Assembly: GCA_001873185.1 (NCBI GenBank)
Contig: MNYQ01000191.1
Coordinates: forward strand, 1-35,672
Direction: 5' to 3'
Source: Ignavibacteria bacterium CG2_30_36_16
GTDB lineage: Bacteria > Bacteroidota > Ignavibacteria > Ignavibacteriales > Ignavibacteriaceae
Length of the DNA stretch: 35,672 bases
Shown piece by piece: positions 35,101 through 35,672 of this stretch; position 1 is the stretch's first letter; every line of letters starts with the position of its first letter. The translations under genes were made by a program, and so were the position numbers. A model generated the notes under the pieces. It saw only the letters and a list, made by a program, of their open reading frames with translations. It had not been told where the DNA came from and did not search any database.

Positions 35101-35635
35101 TCATCTTGGCGAGACGGAAAAACTTGTGGACATGGATACAGTGCGAGCCTGCGGTGTTATAACATCATTGAAAACAAAAATAGATAAATCTGACCGAACA
35201 ATGGTTTTCTTCACGCTCGATGATTTCTCCGGTTCGTGCGAGGCTCTTATGTTTTCAAGTTCGTATGAAAAATATGGCGAGTTTGTTAAAGAGGAAGAAT
35301 GTGTGTTTATTATCGGCAGACCCGAAAGCAGCGGCGACGCTATCAAACTTCATATTGAAGAAGTGATGCCGATAAAAAAAGCAAGAGAACGCTTTTCTCA
35401 AAGCGTAAAAATTGTTTTAGAAAATGATAATTACACTGTTGACAAAATTGTCGGAATTAAAAAAATACTAAAAAAACATCCCGGCAATCTACCCGTTTAT
35501 ATTCATCTATTTAACGGCGGCTCGCGTCCTCGCATATTTTTCTTAAATGAATCTAAAGTAAAAATAACAGACAAATTTATTGAATCAATAAAAGAACTGC
35601 TCGGCGATGATTCGCTTTCGTTCAATCAGAAGTAA
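32177..35635 (+). CDS. dnaE: DNA polymerase III subunit alpha
   Basis: A 1152-aa C-family replicative polymerase. The N-terminal PHP domain keeps likely metal ligands (HNH 8-10, Asp41-His42, Glu67, Asp212/His214), unlike E. coli DnaE where several are lost. The catalytic aspartates lie in PDIDVDF (Asp405, Asp407) with GPGRGSAAGS (363-372) just before; a third Asp is in LKMDFLG. The finger region reads YGFNKSHAVAYS. ENSLFGG (916-922) resembles the clamp-binding motif seen at about 920 in E. coli. An OB-fold follows at about 985-1060. It is full length and DnaE1-like. The last codons run into a 7-base repeat. Confidence 0.97.
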   Translation: MSDFVHLHNHTHYSLQDGACTVESLVAAAKKHNMSAVALTDHGVMYGAVEFYKKASKEGIKPIIGMEAYVARDGSRFERGKSEDGTGKKKKPYHHLILLAKNNQGYKNLSKLSTLGHTEGFYYRPRVDVELLKKYSEGLICTTACVGGIVSVHLVQGNYKKAKETAIIYKEIFGDDFYLEIQDHGMAADIAVLEGMPKLSKELGIKLVATNDCHYIEQEHSIAHNILLLLSDKNGEDYNKLRYGTDQIYFKSAEEMKKLFKNYKDAIDNTIEIEEKVNLKLDFEGHHYPVFPIPEDSSAKTLDDYFELLAREGVKKRFSKTTPEIEERLDYEIETIKKMGFSGYFLIVQDFINASKNMNISVGPGRGSAAGSLVAYTLGITNINPLEYDLLFERFLNPERKSMPDIDVDFADDKRGDVIEYVRKKYGSECVSQIITFNRLSSKAVLRDVARVLKISIPTVNSITKFIPSKFGKVFTIEKALDEVPELKWVKESKDPQIINLIKYAKVLEGMNRNSSKHAAGVVIAPGDVSDYVPLSSPQGQTDIVTQYNMKDIEGAGLLKMDFLGLRTLTIIQDALEIIKKNNGVEIDIDAVPLDDEETFQLFSKGQTTGVFQFESAPMREYLKRLKPGSLKDLSAMNALYRPGPMEFIDDFIERKFGRKELTYMHPLLEPILKETYGIIVYQEQVIQIANKVGGISLAEADNLRRAMGKKDLKAMKEQKIKFVEGSEKKGISNKIATEIFDAIDKFANYGFNKSHAVAYSFVAFQTAYLKAHYPEAFLAANLTNEFGNKDKVTTFLEDCRKLKIEVLPPDVNKPSVYFDVENKKIRFGMSAIKNVGVSAVEEIIRSREKLGRNFSSIFDFCANTDTHVATKRALEGLVLAGAFDSIDKDRAKLYVVIEEALEFGHKIQNSKLAVENSLFGGMEEEVRITEPPFKQVTPWTEREQLAREREVIGFYVTGHPLRPYEIEYQSFTTIHLGETEKLVDMDTVRACGVITSLKTKIDKSDRTMVFFTLDDFSGSCEALMFSSSYEKYGEFVKEEECVFIIGRPESSGDAIKLHIEEVMPIKKARERFSQSVKIVLENDNYTVDKIVGIKKILKKHPGNLPVYIHLFNGGSRPRIFFLNESKVKITDKFIESIKELLGDDSLSFNQK

Positions 35636-35667
35636 GAAATAAGAAGTAAGAAGTCAGAAGTCAGAAT
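35626..35667. repeat. Tandem 7-base repeat, six copies, over the dnaE stop
   Basis: TCAGAAG, TAAGAAA, TAAGAAG, TAAGAAG, TCAGAAG, TCAGAAT. The first unit is coding, and the dnaE TAA (35633-35635) is the start of the second. The array may continue past the end of the window. Confidence 0.85.
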
Positions 35668-35672
35668 GCAAT

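Noticed and set aside
1-35672. Search for CRISPR arrays, tRNA or rRNA genes, transposases and toxin-antitoxin pairs.
   Set aside because: No spaced direct repeats, cloverleaf or rRNA-like sequence, or matching proteins were seen by eye.

Overview
The window is a low-GC bacterial chromosome segment. I place it, by inference, in the Ignavibacteria/Chlorobi side of the Bacteroidota-Chlorobiota group. The support is a recurring TAnnTTTG promoter element 22-30 bases before several start codons, few strong Shine-Dalgarno sites, a DUF3098-like small membrane protein, and the style of the housekeeping proteins. No rRNA, tRNA, CRISPR array or transposase was seen.

Layout. (1) 1-9283 is housekeeping and accessory metabolism: a membrane-anchored penicillin-acylase-type Ntn hydrolase, metF, then a tightly packed run of Gfo/Idh/MocA oxidoreductase, class II aldolase, ddl, ftsB/divIC-like and rarA, which meets dprA tail to tail. 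(2) 9284-10765 is a minus-strand stretch of small elements: a DUF3098-like protein behind a compact GC-rich leader RNA that has its own sigma70-type promoter and a terminator directly before the ribosome binding site; an 82-aa unknown protein; a second terminator with a crossing alternative stem upstream of that gene; and more than 500 bases without a gene. (3) 10766-27669 is a Wzx/Wzy-type surface polysaccharide locus: a broken SLBB export-protein remnant, Wzz, Wzy, Wzx, a methyltransferase, four GT2 and two GT4 glycosyltransferases, WecB, an initiating phosphoglycosyltransferase (PGT), a DPM1-like transferase, and a large GT2 fused to a degenerate PGT-like domain. (4) 27672-35635 is core metabolism again: accA, a YbgC-like thioesterase, nadC, a second flippase, dut and dnaE.

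How the genes work together. The PGT at 23487 would load the first sugar phosphate on undecaprenyl phosphate. The GT2/GT4 enzymes extend the repeat unit, partly with UDP-ManNAc made by WecB. Wzx flips the unit, Wzy polymerises it and Wzz sets chain length. The outer-membrane export partner in this locus is decayed, and only WecB is present for nucleotide-sugar supply, so those functions must come from elsewhere. The block from about 11340 to 19900 is visibly more AT-rich than both flanks, which suggests an exchanged serotype-like cassette.

Best leads: the promoter-leader-terminator unit before the DUF3098-like gene (a candidate riboswitch, attenuator or small RNA), the fused PGT-like domain that has lost its Asp-Glu dyad, the decayed SLBB gene, and 7-base tandem repeats in three intergenic sites, two of them running over a stop codon. 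All functional assignments rest on reading motifs by eye; no database search was run.
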